A stretch of DNA of 64,000 nt, from the NCBI GenBank assembly GCA_902623075.1, contig CACNSD010000007.1:1-64000 (forward strand), written 5' to 3'. Shown here piece by piece: positions 36,497-46,804 of the stretch (its first letter is position 1; each line of letters begins with the position of its first letter). The translations under genes were made by a program, and so were the position numbers. This DNA is from an uncultured Pelagibacteraceae bacterium. Its GTDB lineage: Bacteria > Pseudomonadota > Alphaproteobacteria > Pelagibacterales > Pelagibacteraceae. The notes under the pieces are model-generated. The model was given only the letters and a program-made list of their open reading frames with translations, was not told where the DNA came from and made no database searches.

Positions 36497-37870
36497 TTAT
36501 AAAAAGTACGCTCCAACACCTAAGAAAGAAACAAAACCGATTACGTCTGTAATCGTCGTCACAAAAACACTTGAAGCAATTGCTGGATCTATATTCATTT
36601 TTTTTAAGGTAAAGGGAACTAATATGCCAAATAGTCCAGCTATGATCATTGTTAATATCATTGATATTGCTATAATCAATGAAAGAATGCTATCCTGAAA
36701 CCAAATCTGAACAACAAAAGCACTTATTGCTGCAAAAATAATTCCATTTAAAATACCAATTGAAAATTCTTTAAATACATTAGATGAGAAATTATTTTGA
36801 GTTAAATCATTTGTAGCAATAGTTCTTACAGTTACTGCAAGTGTTTGCATTCCAGCATTTCCTCCCATTGAAGCTACAATAGGCATCAAGAAAGCTAATA
36901 CTACCATTTGTTCAATTGTTGCTCCAAATAAACTTATGCACCATGTGGCTAGAAAAGCGGTAAATAAATTAAGCAAAAGCCAATTGAATCTTCTCTTTGT
37001 TTTTTTTACAACTCCATCAGTAATTTCTTCATCTCCTACCCCTGCTAATCTTAAAGCATCTTCCTCAGCTTCCTCTTTCAAGACTGTTAAAACGTCATCG
37101 TTCATAATCATACCAACTAATTTGTTATTTTTGTCCACAACAGCGGCAGAATTCAAATTGTAATTTTCAAATAAGTTGGCAACTTCCTCTTTATCCATTT
37201 CAACAGGAATTAATAATTGAGATTCAGACATAATTGTTGCCATTTTAGTATCTCTAGGTGTTGTTAAAACTCTTGATGAAGGAACAGTACCTATTGGTTT
37301 AAAATCCTCATTTACAATAAAAATTTCTAAAAACTCTTCTGGTAAATCTTTGTTTTCTCTTAAATAGTCAATTGTTTGACCTACAGACCAATTACTTGGT
37401 ATTGCAGTAAATTCACGCTGCATAAGTCTAGCAGCAGTGTCCTCTGGATAGCTTAAGCTTTCTAATAGAGCAAACCTATCTTTAGGGGGTAAAGAGCTAA
37501 GAATTGCATTTTTGTCTTCTTCAGGAACATTTTCTAATATAGATATAGCATCGTCTGACTCTAAACCTTTTAGAATACTTACTATGGACTCTGAAGATAA
37601 ATAGGTAATAATTTCTGATTGAATAGACTCATTTAATTCAACAAAAACCTCCGGGTCAATATTGAAATTATTTAGTTTAATTAAACTTTCTCTATCACCT
37701 TCGCTAAGGTGTTCGATAATATCTGCAGCATCAGCGGGGTGCATTTCATTAAATGAATTGGTAATAAATTGAGCATCATTGTTAGCTATTTTGCTAGTAA
37801 CAACTCTTATATATTCTTTATTAAACTCAAAATTTACTTTTTTATCTTTAGTTTTTTTAGTTAAAGACAT
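36497..37870 (-). CDS. mgtE: Magnesium transporter MgtE
   Basis: Mg2+ channel of the inner membrane, 457 residues. Domain order: a cytoplasmic N domain with helical repeats (FNEMHPADAADIIEHL, LPPKDRFALLESLSYPEDTAARLMQ), two CBS domains (about 140-265, including PVEMDKEEVANLFENYNLNSAAVVDKNNKLVGMI), then a membrane domain from about 290 with five helices (FMPIVASMGGNAGMQTLAVTVR, a hallmark segment). The N and CBS domains sense intracellular Mg2+ in the known structure. It is divergent from lipB. Confidence 0.95.
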   Translation of the reverse strand: MSLTKKTKDKKVNFEFNKEYIRVVTSKIANNDAQFITNSFNEMHPADAADIIEHLSEGDRESLIKLNNFNIDPEVFVELNESIQSEIITYLSSESIVSILKGLESDDAISILENVPEEDKNAILSSLPPKDRFALLESLSYPEDTAARLMQREFTAIPSNWSVGQTIDYLRENKDLPEEFLEIFIVNEDFKPIGTVPSSRVLTTPRDTKMATIMSESQLLIPVEMDKEEVANLFENYNLNSAAVVDKNNKLVGMIMNDDVLTVLKEEAEEDALRLAGVGDEEITDGVVKKTKRRFNWLLLNLFTAFLATWCISLFGATIEQMVVLAFLMPIVASMGGNAGMQTLAVTVRTIATNDLTQNNFSSNVFKEFSIGILNGIIFAAISAFVVQIWFQDSILSLIIAISMILTMIIAGLFGILVPFTLKKMNIDPAIASSVFVTTITDVIGFVSFLGVGAYFL

Positions 37871-37891
37871 AAATCTACCTATAATTTAGAT

Positions 37892-37920
37892 TTGCACTAT
37901 TAATACATAATAAAGATAAT
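37892..37920 (+). promoter_or_regulatory. Putative sigma70-type promoter for lipB
   Basis: TTGCAC (37892-37897) and GATAAT (37915-37920) have a 17-nt spacer and lie 11 nt before the lipB ATG, in the 61-nt divergent gap with mgtE. The -10 box matches consensus at five of six positions; the -35 at three. Predicted by eye only. Confidence 0.4.
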
Positions 37921-37931
37921 ACAAATTATAA

Positions 37932-38549
37932 ATGAACATAGAGATCAAAAAGTCAATAAAACCAGTAAATTATTTTGATGCTATTAATATATTAGAGTCA
38001 AGATTACAGGATTTATATGAAAATAATGGGCAAGAATTAATTTGGACTTTAGAACATAATGAAGTTTTTACAGCAGGAACATCATATAAAGAAAATGAGA
38101 TTATTGATAAATCCATTAGAATATTGGAAACAAACAGAGGTGGTAAAATCACTTACCATGGACCAGGTCAATTAATTTGTTATTTTGTTTTAGATTTAAG
38201 AAAAAAAAAAGATATTAGAAAATTTATAACAATTATCGAAAAAACAATAATTCAAACCTTAAAATTTTATAAAATAGAAACTTTTCCAGATAAAGATAAT
38301 ATCGGTATATGGTATAAATATAATAATGAGGTTAAAAAAATTGCAGCAATAGGTATCAGGGTTAGCAAATGGATTGCCTATCATGGTTTTGCAATAAATA
38401 TTAATAATAATTTAGAAAATTATAAAAAAATAATACCATGTGGTATTTCAGATAAAGGAGTAACTAACTTAAAAAATATTTTAGATCAGGATTATTCAAA
38501 TCTAAATGATATATTAATCCAAAATTTTATTTCAAATTTGAAAACCTAA
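37932..38549 (+). CDS. lipB: Octanoyltransferase (lipoate biosynthesis)
   Basis: Transfers octanoyl groups from acyl carrier protein to lipoyl domains. 205 residues with the family motifs [22 protein letters not shown] (69-89), [22 protein letters not shown] with Lys137, and [14 protein letters not shown] with catalytic Cys170. The Lys/Cys dyad typical of LipB is therefore complete. Its last 23 nt overlap the 3' end of the convergent pseudouridine synthase gene. Confidence 0.96.
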   Translation: MNIEIKKSIKPVNYFDAINILESRLQDLYENNGQELIWTLEHNEVFTAGTSYKENEIIDKSIRILETNRGGKITYHGPGQLICYFVLDLRKKKDIRKFITIIEKTIIQTLKFYKIETFPDKDNIGIWYKYNNEVKKIAAIGIRVSKWIAYHGFAININNNLENYKKIIPCGISDKGVTNLKNILDQDYSNLNDILIQNFISNLKT

Positions 38550-39444
38550 GTCTTTTAGATTTTAAAAGTTTTTTAAAATAATCAGGTAATAATGCTGAAT
38601 AAGTATGTTTTATGTCATTAATTTTGAATTTAATTTGATATGAATGTAACATTAAATTTTTATTAATTCCTTTATTGGAATTTGATAATTTATATTTTGT
38701 ATCTCCAAATATAGGATTTCCAATTGCATGTAATTGTTTTCTTAACTGGTGTTTTCGTCCAGTAATGGGTTTTAATTCTAATAAACTTGCTTCAGAATTT
38801 TTATCAATAACTGTGAAAATTGTTTTTGCTTTTTCAATTATTTTTTTATTACCGTCATACCTTATTAAATCATCATCCCATACACCAGATTTTTTATTAA
38901 TTTCACCTTGACATATAGCTAAATAAGTTTTGTGTACTTTTCTTAGTCTAAATAAAGAAGTAAGCAATTGAGCACTCTCTCTGTTTTTAGCTATAATGAA
39001 AACTCCAGAAGTATCTTTATCTAATCTATGGACAGAATATGGTTTTGTTCCTTCAAAAATTTCACTTTTAGCAAAAATATCAACTAGATTTTTTTTTGAT
39101 TTAGTTCCACCTTGAACCGATATGCCTGAAGCTTTATTTAAAACTACAAAATTATCATTATTGTCAATAATTTGATCTTCATTTGATTTTATAATTTCTT
39201 TTGAGGGTAAAAACTTAATTTTTTTTTGTTGAATAGTTTCTTTAAATTCAATGTTAAATATATTTATTTCATCTTTCATTTTTACTTTAAAGGAGCTTTT
39301 AACCTTTTTTCTATTTAATTTTATTTTTCCTGTTCTTAAATATTTTTCAATAAGTCCTTGTGGAATTTTACCAATTTTTAATCTTAACCATCTGTCCAAA
39401 CGCATATCGTTACACGTTGAATCAACGATGTAAGATTTTTTCAT
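38527..39444 (-). CDS. RluC/RluD-type 23S rRNA pseudouridine synthase
   Basis: RNA pseudouridine synthase of 305 residues. An N-terminal S4 RNA-binding domain ([31 protein letters not shown]) precedes the catalytic domain with the motif [19 protein letters not shown], catalytic Asp142. [23 protein letters not shown] is also diagnostic. RluC is the best guess among family members. It is 10 nt downstream of rplQ, so it may be cotranscribed with the alpha operon and act as its last gene. Its 3' end overlaps lipB by 23 nt tail to tail. Confidence 0.9.
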   Translation of the reverse strand: MKKSYIVDSTCNDMRLDRWLRLKIGKIPQGLIEKYLRTGKIKLNRKKVKSSFKVKMKDEINIFNIEFKETIQQKKIKFLPSKEIIKSNEDQIIDNNDNFVVLNKASGISVQGGTKSKKNLVDIFAKSEIFEGTKPYSVHRLDKDTSGVFIIAKNRESAQLLTSLFRLRKVHKTYLAICQGEINKKSGVWDDDLIRYDGNKKIIEKAKTIFTVIDKNSEASLLELKPITGRKHQLRKQLHAIGNPIFGDTKYKLSNSNKGINKNLMLHSYQIKFKINDIKHTYSALLPDYFKKLLKSKRLRFSNLK

Positions 39445-39454
39445 GATTTAAGAT

Positions 39455-39898
39455 TTAAGCTGTAGCTTGTTTTTTCTCTTCCTTTTTAGGAGATTCTTTA
39501 GTTGTGTCTTTTTTTGGTTTATCAACTCTCTTGGCTTCAACGTCTCTATCAACAAATTCAATTATTGCCATCGGAGCATTATCTCCATATCTAAATCCAG
39601 CTTTAATTATTCTTGTGTAGCCACCTTTTCTATTCTCATATCTTTTAGAAAGTGTTTTTTTAACTTTATTAGCTGATTTTATATCTTGTAGTTTAGAAAC
39701 TAACATTTTAGTTGTCTGTAAAGTTTCTTTTTTACCTAATGTTATTATTTTATCCGCTTGAGGTTTTAAAAATTTAGCTTTTGGCAAAGTAGTTTTAATC
39801 TGCTCATACTTAATCAAAGAATTTAACATATTCTTAAGTAGAGCTTTTCTGTGCTCTGATGTTCTATTTAACTTTTTATTTGCCAAACCATGTCTCAT
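39455..39898 (-). CDS. rplQ: 50S ribosomal protein L17
   Basis: Large-subunit protein at the peptide exit region. 147 residues: [28 protein letters not shown] is the universal L17 start, and [28 protein letters not shown] ends the core. A 30-residue Lys/Glu-rich tail ([21 protein letters not shown]) extends beyond it. The gene shares 1 nt with rpoA and is the last ribosomal gene of the alpha operon. Confidence 0.98.
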   Translation of the reverse strand: MRHGLANKKLNRTSEHRKALLKNMLNSLIKYEQIKTTLPKAKFLKPQADKIITLGKKETLQTTKMLVSKLQDIKSANKVKKTLSKRYENRKGGYTRIIKAGFRYGDNAPMAIIEFVDRDVEAKRVDKPKKDTTKESPKKEEKKQATA

Positions 39899-40926
39899 TA
39901 AATTGCTTCCTCTAATTTTTTAGACATTTCTGCGATATTGTCTGGTGGCCAGTTAGGTATTTCCATTCCTAAATATAAAGACATACCTGTTAAAACTTCT
40001 TTAATTTCGTTTAATGATTTTCTTCCAAAATTAGGTGTTCTTAGCATTTCACCCTCAGATTTTTGGACTAAGTCACCTATATAAATAATATTATCATTTT
40101 TTAAGCAATTCATTGATCTAACTGATAACTCTAACTCATCCACTTTTCTTAATAAGTTTTTGTTAAATTCAGGTTCGGTTGAAACTTCTTTTACAGGAGC
40201 TTCAACTGGCTCATCAAAATTAACGAACATTTTAAGCTGATCTTGGAAAATTCTAGCTGAATAAGCCACAGCATCTTCAGCAGAAATTGATCCATTAGTC
40301 TCAACTTCCATAATTAACTTATCATAATCTAATGCTTTACCTTCTCTTGCGGTACTTACTGAATATGAAACTTTTTTAACTGGGCTATAAAGTGAATCAA
40401 TAGCAATAAGCCCTAATGGCGGCTCTTCAGGTTTATTTAGTTCTGCAGGAACATATCCCTTACCTGTATTAACATTCATCTCCATATGAAAAGAAGTATT
40501 TTCATCAAGATTACAAATAACTAAATCAGGATTTAAAATCTCAACATCTGCAACTGGCGTTATATCTGAAGCTTTAATTTCTCCAGGTCCTTTTGCATCC
40601 AAAATTAATTTTTTTGTACCTTCCGAATTACTTTTTAATGCTAATGATTTTACGTTTAAAACAATATCTGTTACATCTTCTCTAACACCTTTTATTGAGG
40701 TAAATTCATGTAACACTCCGTCAATTTGAATTGAGGTTACAGCAGCACCTCTAATAGATGACAATAAAATTCTTCTTAAAGAATTGCCTAAAGTTAATCC
40801 ATAACCTTTTTCAAGTGGCTCTGCAACTATTTTTGCTTTAGTTAAATCCTCGCTAATTTGAACATCTAATTTTGATGGTTTAATTAATGATTTCCAATTC
40901 TTAACATTTACATTTTCAACTTCCAT
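39898..40926 (-). CDS. rpoA: RNA polymerase alpha subunit
   Basis: Assembly platform of RNA polymerase and contact for UP elements and activators. 342 residues: the N-terminal domain contains [40 protein letters not shown]; the C-terminal domain from about 255 contains [46 protein letters not shown], the helix-hairpin region that binds DNA. It abuts rpsK and rplQ with 1-nt overlaps in the order rpsM-rpsK-rpoA-rplQ; rpsD is not in the cluster. Confidence 0.99.
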   Translation of the reverse strand: MEVENVNVKNWKSLIKPSKLDVQISEDLTKAKIVAEPLEKGYGLTLGNSLRRILLSSIRGAAVTSIQIDGVLHEFTSIKGVREDVTDIVLNVKSLALKSNSEGTKKLILDAKGPGEIKASDITPVADVEILNPDLVICNLDENTSFHMEMNVNTGKGYVPAELNKPEEPPLGLIAIDSLYSPVKKVSYSVSTAREGKALDYDKLIMEVETNGSISAEDAVAYSARIFQDQLKMFVNFDEPVEAPVKEVSTEPEFNKNLLRKVDELELSVRSMNCLKNDNIIYIGDLVQKSEGEMLRTPNFGRKSLNEIKEVLTGMSLYLGMEIPNWPPDNIAEMSKKLEEAI

Positions 40927-41375
40927 TAAACTCTCCTTTTCTTTGGTGGTCTTGTTCCGTTATGTGGCATAGGCGTTGTGTCTTTAATAGACAAAATCTT
41001 AAAACCTCTAGCTTGTAAAGCTCTTAAAGCTGTTTCTCTTCCTGAACCAGGTCCTTTAACCTCTACTGATAAAGTTTTCATTCCATACTCTAATGCTTTA
41101 GAGGCTGCAGCATCTGCAGCTACCTGAGCTGCGTAAGGTGTAGATTTCCGTGATCCTTTAAAACCTTTTTGTCCAGCAGATGCCCAAGATATTACGTTAC
41201 CATTTGTATCTGCGATAGAAATAATTGTGTTATTAAACGTTGATTGAACAAAAGCAATTCCATTTAAAATATTTTTCTTAACTTTCTTCTTTTTTGAATA
41301 AGAACTTTTTACACTTTTTTTAGTAGACTTTTCTACTTTCTGATCTTTATTCTCAACTTTATCAGTTTTAGCCAT
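40926..41375 (-). CDS. rpsK: 30S ribosomal protein S11
   Basis: Platform protein of the 30S subunit. The conserved core [47 protein letters not shown] ends with the classic [18 protein letters not shown]. At 149 residues it carries about 20 extra N-terminal residues rich in lysine ([20 protein letters not shown]) compared with the usual length near 129. It sits between rpsM and rpoA with a 1-nt overlap. Confidence 0.98.
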   Translation of the reverse strand: MAKTDKVENKDQKVEKSTKKSVKSSYSKKKKVKKNILNGIAFVQSTFNNTIISIADTNGNVISWASAGQKGFKGSRKSTPYAAQVAADAAASKALEYGMKTLSVEVKGPGSGRETALRALQARGFKILSIKDTTPMPHNGTRPPKKRRV

Positions 41376-41377
41376 AA

Positions 41378-41761
41378 CTATTTTTTAGTTGGTGTTAATT
41401 TTTTTCCAGCAATGGCGATTGCTTTTCCTTTTCTTGTCCGTGCATTACATCTAGTTCTTTGTCCTCTAACAGGTAATTTTTTTCTATGCCTTGTTCCTCT
41501 GTAACAAGCTAAATCAATTAATCTTTTAATACTTAATGAATAATCTCTCCTTAAATCACCTTCTACTTTAAAGTTTTGATCGATGAACTCTCTAATTTTT
41601 AAAATTTCTTCATCTGTTAATTCATTTACTCTTTTAGCTCTTGGAATTTCTAAAGAGGAACAAATTTGCTGAGAGAATTTATCACCAATTCCATAAATAT
41701 AAGTTAAACCTATATGAACTAGCTTATTTTGTGGAATGTTTATACCTGCGATACGAGCCAT
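41378..41761 (-). CDS. rpsM: 30S ribosomal protein S13
   Basis: Head protein of the 30S subunit, contacting the P-site tRNA and the L5 bridge. 127 residues: [26 protein letters not shown] at the start and [29 protein letters not shown] near the end. First gene of the alpha operon; a good promoter-like sequence precedes it, 23-50 nt upstream of its ATG, and rpmJ is not between it and secY. Confidence 0.98.
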   Translation of the reverse strand: MARIAGINIPQNKLVHIGLTYIYGIGDKFSQQICSSLEIPRAKRVNELTDEEILKIREFIDQNFKVEGDLRRDYSLSIKRLIDLACYRGTRHRKKLPVRGQRTRCNARTRKGKAIAIAGKKLTPTKK

Positions 41762-41783
41762 AATTTTGTGATAAATTGTGACT

Positions 41784-41811
41784 TTTATATAAGAAGATTA
41801 GTCAAAGTCAA
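41784..41811 (-). promoter_or_regulatory. Putative promoter of the rpsM-rpsK-rpoA-rplQ operon
   Basis: On the minus strand TTGACT (41806-41811) and TATAAA (41784-41789) are separated by 16 nt, 22 nt before the rpsM ATG, in the 54-nt gap after adk. This is the largest gap in the run between rpsL and rluC. A second TTGACT lies immediately adjacent (41800-41805), making a tandem repeat of the -35-like hexamer. Both boxes match consensus at 5 of 6 positions. It would uncouple alpha-operon expression from secY-adk. Confidence 0.55.
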
Positions 41812-41815
41812 CGCC

Positions 41816-42379
41816 TTAAACATTTATAAAAGTGTCTATTTTCCTTGTTATTTCATCTATTTCTAGACTTCCATCAATCTCCCTAAAATTTGGATTCTCA
41901 TGATAGAAATTTAGAACTGGTTGAGTTGTTTCCATATATGCCTCATACCTTCTGAGAACAGTATCGGAAACATCATCAGACCTATTTTCTATTATTTTTC
42001 TTTTCTCAAGTCTTTTAAGTATTATCTCTCTATCTACTTTTAGAAATAAAATTAAATCTATGTTTTGATCAGTATTTTTAAGTAAAGTTTCTAAGTTTTT
42101 GGCTTGACTCAATGATCTAGGATATCCATCAAAGATTAATCTATTTTTTTTTTGAGGATCAGAAATTAATTTTTCAATAAGTTTATTAACTATTTCATCA
42201 CTCACGAATTTTCCATTATTCATATCATTAGCAATAGTTTTACCTATATCAGATTTTTTACTGATTTCTTCTCTTAAGATATCACCAGTTGAAATTTGAA
42301 AAGCTTTTAATTTATTTACTAAATATTTAGACTGAGTACCTTTTCCAGCACCAGGTGGCCCAAATAAAATTATATTCAC
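41816..42379 (-). CDS. adk: Adenylate kinase
   Basis: Converts ATP + AMP to two ADP. The 187-residue protein has the P-loop ILFGPPGAGKGTQSKYL at 4-20, FLKVDREIILKRLEKR and RLIFDGYPRSLSQAKNLE with the AMP-binding part. The lid is the short, zinc-free form (KIIENRSDDVSDTVLRRYEAY), which explains the length below the 214 residues of long-lid enzymes. secY stop and adk start are contiguous, the usual spc-operon end. Confidence 0.97.
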   Translation of the reverse strand: MNIILFGPPGAGKGTQSKYLVNKLKAFQISTGDILREEISKKSDIGKTIANDMNNGKFVSDEIVNKLIEKLISDPQKKNRLIFDGYPRSLSQAKNLETLLKNTDQNIDLILFLKVDREIILKRLEKRKIIENRSDDVSDTVLRRYEAYMETTQPVLNFYHENPNFREIDGSLEIDEITRKIDTFINV

Positions 42380-43660
42380 TTATCTACCAAATTTAGTTTT
42401 TTTAATTAATTGTTCGTACTGTGAGCTCATTAATCTTGTTTGAATCTGGGTTACTGTATCAATAGCCACTACAACAACAATCAAAATAGATGCTCCACCT
42501 AAGTAAAAAGGGATAGGATAATTTGCAATTAAAAATTCCGGCATCAAACAAACTAAAGTTAGATAAAGAGCTCCAATAGTAGTTAGTTTAATTGAAATAT
42601 TTTCTATATACATTGCTGTACTTTCACCTGGTCTAATTCCTGGTACAAAACCTCCATACTTTCTGAGGTTCTCAGCAGTTTCTGTTGGGTTAAAAGTTAT
42701 TGAGGTATAAAAAAAAGTAAAAAATATTATTCCAGATGCATACAGCAACATATAAAGAGGTTGTCCCTGAGTAAAATAAGAGCTCAAGTTTAAAAATGTT
42801 TCATTGTTAGAAAATGAAAAATTCGAAAAAGTTACTGGTAATAATAAAAGTGCTGAAGCAAAAATAGCTGGTATTACCCCAGCTTGGTTTATTTTCAAAG
42901 GTAAATGAGACGACTCACCACCATACATTTTATTTCCCATTTGTCTTTTTGGATAATTTATTAGAATTTTTCTTAAAGCTCTTTCCATAAATACAACAAA
43001 TAAAATTACTAATATTAACAAAACAAATAATGCCAAAATCATGAAAGTGGAAACTGCACCTGTTCTACCTAATTCAAAGGTTGTGACTAAAGCTCTTGGA
43101 ATTTCAGCCACAATACCAGCAAAAATAATTAAGGATATTCCGTTTCCAATACCTCTTTGAGTAATTTGTTCACCCAACCACATTAAAAATATTGTACCTG
43201 CAACAATAGTTGTAACAGTAGTTATTTTAAAAAAAGCTCCTGGATTAATTACTAAGTCTGCTGAAGATTCTAATCCAACGGATAAACCATAACCCTGAAC
43301 TGTAGCAAGTAACACAGTTCCATATCTTGTAATTTGGGTAATTTTGGCTCTTCCTGTCTCACCTTGGGCTTTTAAATTTTTAAAGTAATCAGAAACACCT
43401 GTTAAAAGCTGAACAATGATGGCAGAAGAAATATACGGCATTATTCCTAATGCAAATATTGCCATTCTGCTTACTGCTCCTCCAGCAAAAACATTAAACA
43501 TACCAAGCAAACCTTTTTGATTGCCTTCCATCATTACTTTCAATTGTTCAGGATCTATACCTGGCAAAGGCACAAAAGTTCCAAATCTATAAACTGCTAA
43601 AATTAAAATAGTAAATATAATTCTATTTCTTAAATCATTTGTTGATGAAGATGCACTCAT
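42380..43660 (-). CDS. secY: Protein translocase subunit SecY
   Basis: Channel subunit of the Sec translocon, 426 residues with ten hydrophobic helices. Recognisable parts are TFVPLPGIDPEQL near 29-41, LGIMPYISSAIIVQLL, GIGNGISLIIFAGIVA, YPKRQMGNKMYGGESSHLPLKINQAGVIPAIFASALL and GFVPGIRPGESTA. It follows rplO after 9 nt and is contiguous with adk, as in the spc operon. SecE is not in this window. Confidence 0.98.
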   Translation of the reverse strand: MSASSSTNDLRNRIIFTILILAVYRFGTFVPLPGIDPEQLKVMMEGNQKGLLGMFNVFAGGAVSRMAIFALGIMPYISSAIIVQLLTGVSDYFKNLKAQGETGRAKITQITRYGTVLLATVQGYGLSVGLESSADLVINPGAFFKITTVTTIVAGTIFLMWLGEQITQRGIGNGISLIIFAGIVAEIPRALVTTFELGRTGAVSTFMILALFVLLILVILFVVFMERALRKILINYPKRQMGNKMYGGESSHLPLKINQAGVIPAIFASALLLLPVTFSNFSFSNNETFLNLSSYFTQGQPLYMLLYASGIIFFTFFYTSITFNPTETAENLRKYGGFVPGIRPGESTAMYIENISIKLTTIGALYLTLVCLMPEFLIANYPIPFYLGGASILIVVVVAIDTVTQIQTRLMSSQYEQLIKKTKFGR

Positions 43661-43669
43661 ATAAACAAA

Positions 43670-44122
43670 CTATTTTTTTAATTGAATAGATCCACCAATT
43701 TTTTCCAGTTTTTCTATTGCTGATTTTGAGGCTAGGTCAGCTTCAATATTAATTTTATCTTTAATTTCCCCAGAACCTAAAATTTTTAATTTTTTTGAAT
43801 TTTTATTTATTAATTTAAGTTTTTTTAATAATTCTGTGTTCAAAACTCCATTTGGACTAATTTTTTTTTTGTCTATATGTGATTGAATCTTGTCGAGATT
43901 TAAAATAGCAACATTATCTTTTGAAATTGGATTAAACCCTCTTTTTGGAAGTCTTCTATATAATGGCATTTGACCACCTTCAAAACTTTTTATAGCTACT
44001 CCAGATCTTGATTTTTGACCTTTAACACCTCTGCCTGATGTTTTACCTTTTCCAGAACCAATACCTCTTCCTACTCTAATTTTTGATTTATTAATTTTTT
44101 CTCTATTTTTTAAATTAATCAT
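43670..44122 (-). CDS. rplO: 50S ribosomal protein L15
   Basis: Large-subunit assembly protein of 150 residues. The Gly/Arg-rich start [30 protein letters not shown] and [14 protein letters not shown] are universal features. It overlaps rpsE by 1 nt. The gene for L30 (rpmD), which lies between rpsE and rplO in most bacteria, is missing here. Confidence 0.98.
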   Translation of the reverse strand: MINLKNREKINKSKIRVGRGIGSGKGKTSGRGVKGQKSRSGVAIKSFEGGQMPLYRRLPKRGFNPISKDNVAILNLDKIQSHIDKKKISPNGVLNTELLKKLKLINKNSKKLKILGSGEIKDKINIEADLASKSAIEKLEKIGGSIQLKK

Positions 44123-44637
44123 TATCCTCTTTTTTCAATTATTTCAGAAATTTTTTTATTCCTAATTGCTGATATTTGTTTTGGTGAACTTTGCTTCATT
44201 AATGCTTTCATTGTAGCCCTAATAACATTATGGGCATTAGAAGTACCCATAGATTTTGCAACAATATCTTTTACTCCTAAGACCTCACATACAGCTCTAA
44301 CTGGACCTCCTGCAATAATACCTGTTCCCTTTGAAGCCGCCCTTAGTACTATTCTGCCTGAACCATCTTTTGCCTTAACGTCATGATGTATCGTTCTACC
44401 TTCTCTCAAAGGAATATGTGTTAGCTTTCTTCTAGCCATCTCGTTAGCTTTTTTAATAGCATCAGGCACTTGCTTGGCTTTTGCGTGTGCTATACCAATT
44501 TTACCGGCCTGATTACCAACTACTACAAGGGCTGAGAAACCAAACCTTCTTCCACCCTTAACAACTTTAGTGATACGGTTTATGTGTACTAATTTTTCTA
44601 AAATGTCGTCTGTTTTTTTGTCTTTTAAATTTTCCAT
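44122..44637 (-). CDS. rpsE: 30S ribosomal protein S5
   Basis: Decoding-accuracy protein of the 30S body, 171 residues. [30 protein letters not shown] is the N-terminal dsRBD-like signature and [33 protein letters not shown] the second half. Spacing: 2 nt after rplR and a 1-nt overlap with rplO. Confidence 0.98.
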   Translation of the reverse strand: MENLKDKKTDDILEKLVHINRITKVVKGGRRFGFSALVVVGNQAGKIGIAHAKAKQVPDAIKKANEMARRKLTHIPLREGRTIHHDVKAKDGSGRIVLRAASKGTGIIAGGPVRAVCEVLGVKDIVAKSMGTSNAHNVIRATMKALMKQSSPKQISAIRNKKISEIIEKRG

Positions 44638-44639
44638 AA

Positions 44640-44996
44640 TTAAAATTCCATTCCATTTTCTCTTAGAGTTTCTGCAAAAACCTTAATTCTACCATGATAT
44701 TTATATGAGCCCCTGTCAAAGTAAATTTTAGTAATTTTTTTTTCTTGAGCCTTTTTGGCTAATTTTTGAGCAACTAATTTAGATAGTTCAATTTTGTTAA
44801 CTTTGTTTCCTGATTTAAGATCTTTTCCTATAGAAGAAGCTGATAACAAAGTTATATTTTTTGTATCATCTATTATTTGAGCTGAAATATTTTTGGATGA
44901 CCTAGAAATACTCAATCTAAATCTATCTTTTGAGGCAACATTTTTAACTTTATTGCTTACCCTAAATCTTTTTCTAATACTAGTGGTTAGTTTCAT
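44640..44996 (-). CDS. rplR: 50S ribosomal protein L18
   Basis: Binds 5S rRNA. 118 residues: [12 protein letters not shown] at the start, [18 protein letters not shown] in the middle and [28 protein letters not shown] at the end, all typical. It shares 1 nt with rplF and is 2 nt before rpsE. Confidence 0.98.
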   Translation of the reverse strand: MKLTTSIRKRFRVSNKVKNVASKDRFRLSISRSSKNISAQIIDDTKNITLLSASSIGKDLKSGNKVNKIELSKLVAQKLAKKAQEKKITKIYFDRGSYKYHGRIKVFAETLRENGMEF

Positions 44997-45535
44997 TACT
45001 TTTTCTTTCCCTCTTTTTTAAGAATATACTGTCCTTTTTCTCTTACACCTTTTCCTTTGTATGGTTCAATTTTTCTAAAAGTTTTAATTTTAGATGCAAC
45101 TTCACCAACTAATTGCTTGTCTGATCCTGTAATTTTTAATGTTGTTTGTTTTTCAACAGCAATTTTTATACCTTCTGGTATGTCAAAATTAATATCATGA
45201 CTGTATCCCAATTGTAAATTTAGCTGACTACCTTTTAATGCGGCTCTATAACCAACACCAACTAATTCTAAAGTTTTTTCATACCCCTTGCTTGATCCTA
45301 TCACAGCGTTATTTATTAAACTTCTATTCATTCCCCAAAGTCTTTTTGAATTTTGATCTACTTTTTTTGGCTTAATAGAAATTTCTTTGCCATCAATAAT
45401 ATCTAAATTAAACATCTCTAGATCAACATTAATTGACTTTTTTCCTAGAGGTCCCTCAATGTTAATAATATTACCGGCTAAAGCGACTTTTACTTTTTCA
45501 GGGATTGATATATTTATTTTTCCTATTTTAGACAT
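44996..45535 (-). CDS. rplF: 50S ribosomal protein L6
   Basis: Large-subunit protein near the factor-binding site, 179 residues. [19 protein letters not shown] and [12 protein letters not shown] open the first repeat, and [30 protein letters not shown] with [25 protein letters not shown] close the protein. 1-nt overlaps on both sides. Confidence 0.98.
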   Translation of the reverse strand: MSKIGKINISIPEKVKVALAGNIINIEGPLGKKSINVDLEMFNLDIIDGKEISIKPKKVDQNSKRLWGMNRSLINNAVIGSSKGYEKTLELVGVGYRAALKGSQLNLQLGYSHDINFDIPEGIKIAVEKQTTLKITGSDKQLVGEVASKIKTFRKIEPYKGKGVREKGQYILKKEGKKK

Positions 45536-45930
45536 TAAAATACCTTACAGATTATTTCACCACCAACTTTTTGTTTTCTTGCATCTATATCAGTCATTAC
45601 TCCTTTGGGAGTTGAAACAATGGCAATTCCTAAACCATTATTTATTTTAGGTAAGCTACTCGCAGATGAAAAAATTCTTCTTCCGGGTTTTGACACTCTT
45701 TCAAAAGCACTGATTACTGGATTTCCAGAATGATACTTAAGTTCTAATGACAAAATTGGTTTCTTCTCTTCAGAACTTACTTTAAAATCTTTTATAAAAC
45801 CTTCATTTTTTAGTATATCGGCAATTTTTGTCTTAAAATTCGATGAAGGTAATTCTACTTTTTTATGATTTCTTGATTGAGCATTCTTAACTCGTGCAAT
45901 CATATCTCCTATCGGGTCACTTAAACTCAT
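45535..45930 (-). CDS. rpsH: 30S ribosomal protein S8
   Basis: Primary 16S rRNA-binding protein of 131 residues; in E. coli its homologue also represses spc translation. The start MSLSDPIGDMIARVKNAQ at 45930 is preceded by an AAAGGA ribosome-binding sequence; an in-frame ATG at 45948 would overlap rpsN and is rejected. The C-terminus GLGIAIVSTPKGVMTDIDARKQKVGGEIICKVF is characteristic. Confidence 0.97.
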   Translation of the reverse strand: MSLSDPIGDMIARVKNAQSRNHKKVELPSSNFKTKIADILKNEGFIKDFKVSSEEKKPILSLELKYHSGNPVISAFERVSKPGRRIFSSASSLPKINNGLGIAIVSTPKGVMTDIDARKQKVGGEIICKVF

Positions 45931-45941
45931 AATTTTCCTTT

Positions 45942-46247
45942 CTACCAACTAGACTTAACTAAGCCAGGTATCTTTCCTTGTAATCCTAATTGTCTCAATG
46001 CAATTCTTGAAATTTTTAACTTTCTATAAACACCATGAGGTCTACCAGTAATTTCACATCTGTTCATAACTCTTATTTTAGACGAATTTCTCGGTAATTT
46101 TGATAATTTTTGCTGCGCTTTAAATCTTTCTTCTAATGATATCTTTTTATCCATTACAATTTTCTTTAATGCCTGTCTCTTTTTGTAAAGCTTATCTGAA
46201 AGCTTAATTCTTTTTTTGTTTTTATTAATTGCACTCAACTTTGCCAT
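45942..46247 (-). CDS. rpsN: 30S ribosomal protein S14, zinc-independent type
   Basis: Head protein of the 30S subunit, 101 residues. [27 protein letters not shown] is the family signature. It has one cysteine in that segment and no CxxC pairs, so this is the long, zinc-independent form. Located between rplE and rpsH in the spc order, 2 nt after rplE. Confidence 0.98.
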   Translation of the reverse strand: MAKLSAINKNKKRIKLSDKLYKKRQALKKIVMDKKISLEERFKAQQKLSKLPRNSSKIRVMNRCEITGRPHGVYRKLKISRIALRQLGLQGKIPGLVKSSW

Positions 46248-46249
46248 AT

Positions 46250-46804
46250 TTAATTATCTCCTTTTTTAATAAATGGGAAATTCATCTTTTCAAGTAACGC
46301 AAAACTATGATCTTTATTAATAGCTTTAATCACAATTACTATATCCAAACCTCTAACTTTGTCCGCTCTATCAAAACTTACTTCAGGAAATATTATGTGC
46401 TCCTTAATACCAAAGGTATAATTACCAAATTTATCAAAGCCTTTTGGTGACAAACCTCTAAAATCTTTAATTCTCGGTAATGCAATATTCACTAACCTAT
46501 CTAAGAATTCATACATTCTATTTTTTCTTAATGTTACCTTTAAACCTGCGTTTGATCCTTTTCTGGTTTTAAAGTTTGCCACTGATTTTTTAAATTTTGT
46601 AATAACTGGTTTTTGACCAGTTATTTTAGCCATATCTTCTTGACATGATTTTAAAATCTTGGAATCTGTTCCGTCAATACCCAATCCCATGTTTAGTACA
46701 ATTTTCTCAATTCTTGGCGCCATATAAATATTTTTAAAGCCAAATTGACTCTTTAGTTTAGGCTGAATTTCTTTATTGAATATCTCTTTTAATCTTGGAG
46801 TCAT
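46250..46804 (-). CDS. rplE: 50S ribosomal protein L5
   Basis: 5S rRNA-binding protein that bridges to S13, 184 residues. [68 protein letters not shown] and [15 protein letters not shown] are diagnostic. It abuts rplX (1-nt overlap). Confidence 0.98.
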   Translation of the reverse strand: MTPRLKEIFNKEIQPKLKSQFGFKNIYMAPRIEKIVLNMGLGIDGTDSKILKSCQEDMAKITGQKPVITKFKKSVANFKTRKGSNAGLKVTLRKNRMYEFLDRLVNIALPRIKDFRGLSPKGFDKFGNYTFGIKEHIIFPEVSFDRADKVRGLDIVIVIKAINKDHSFALLEKMNFPFIKKGDN

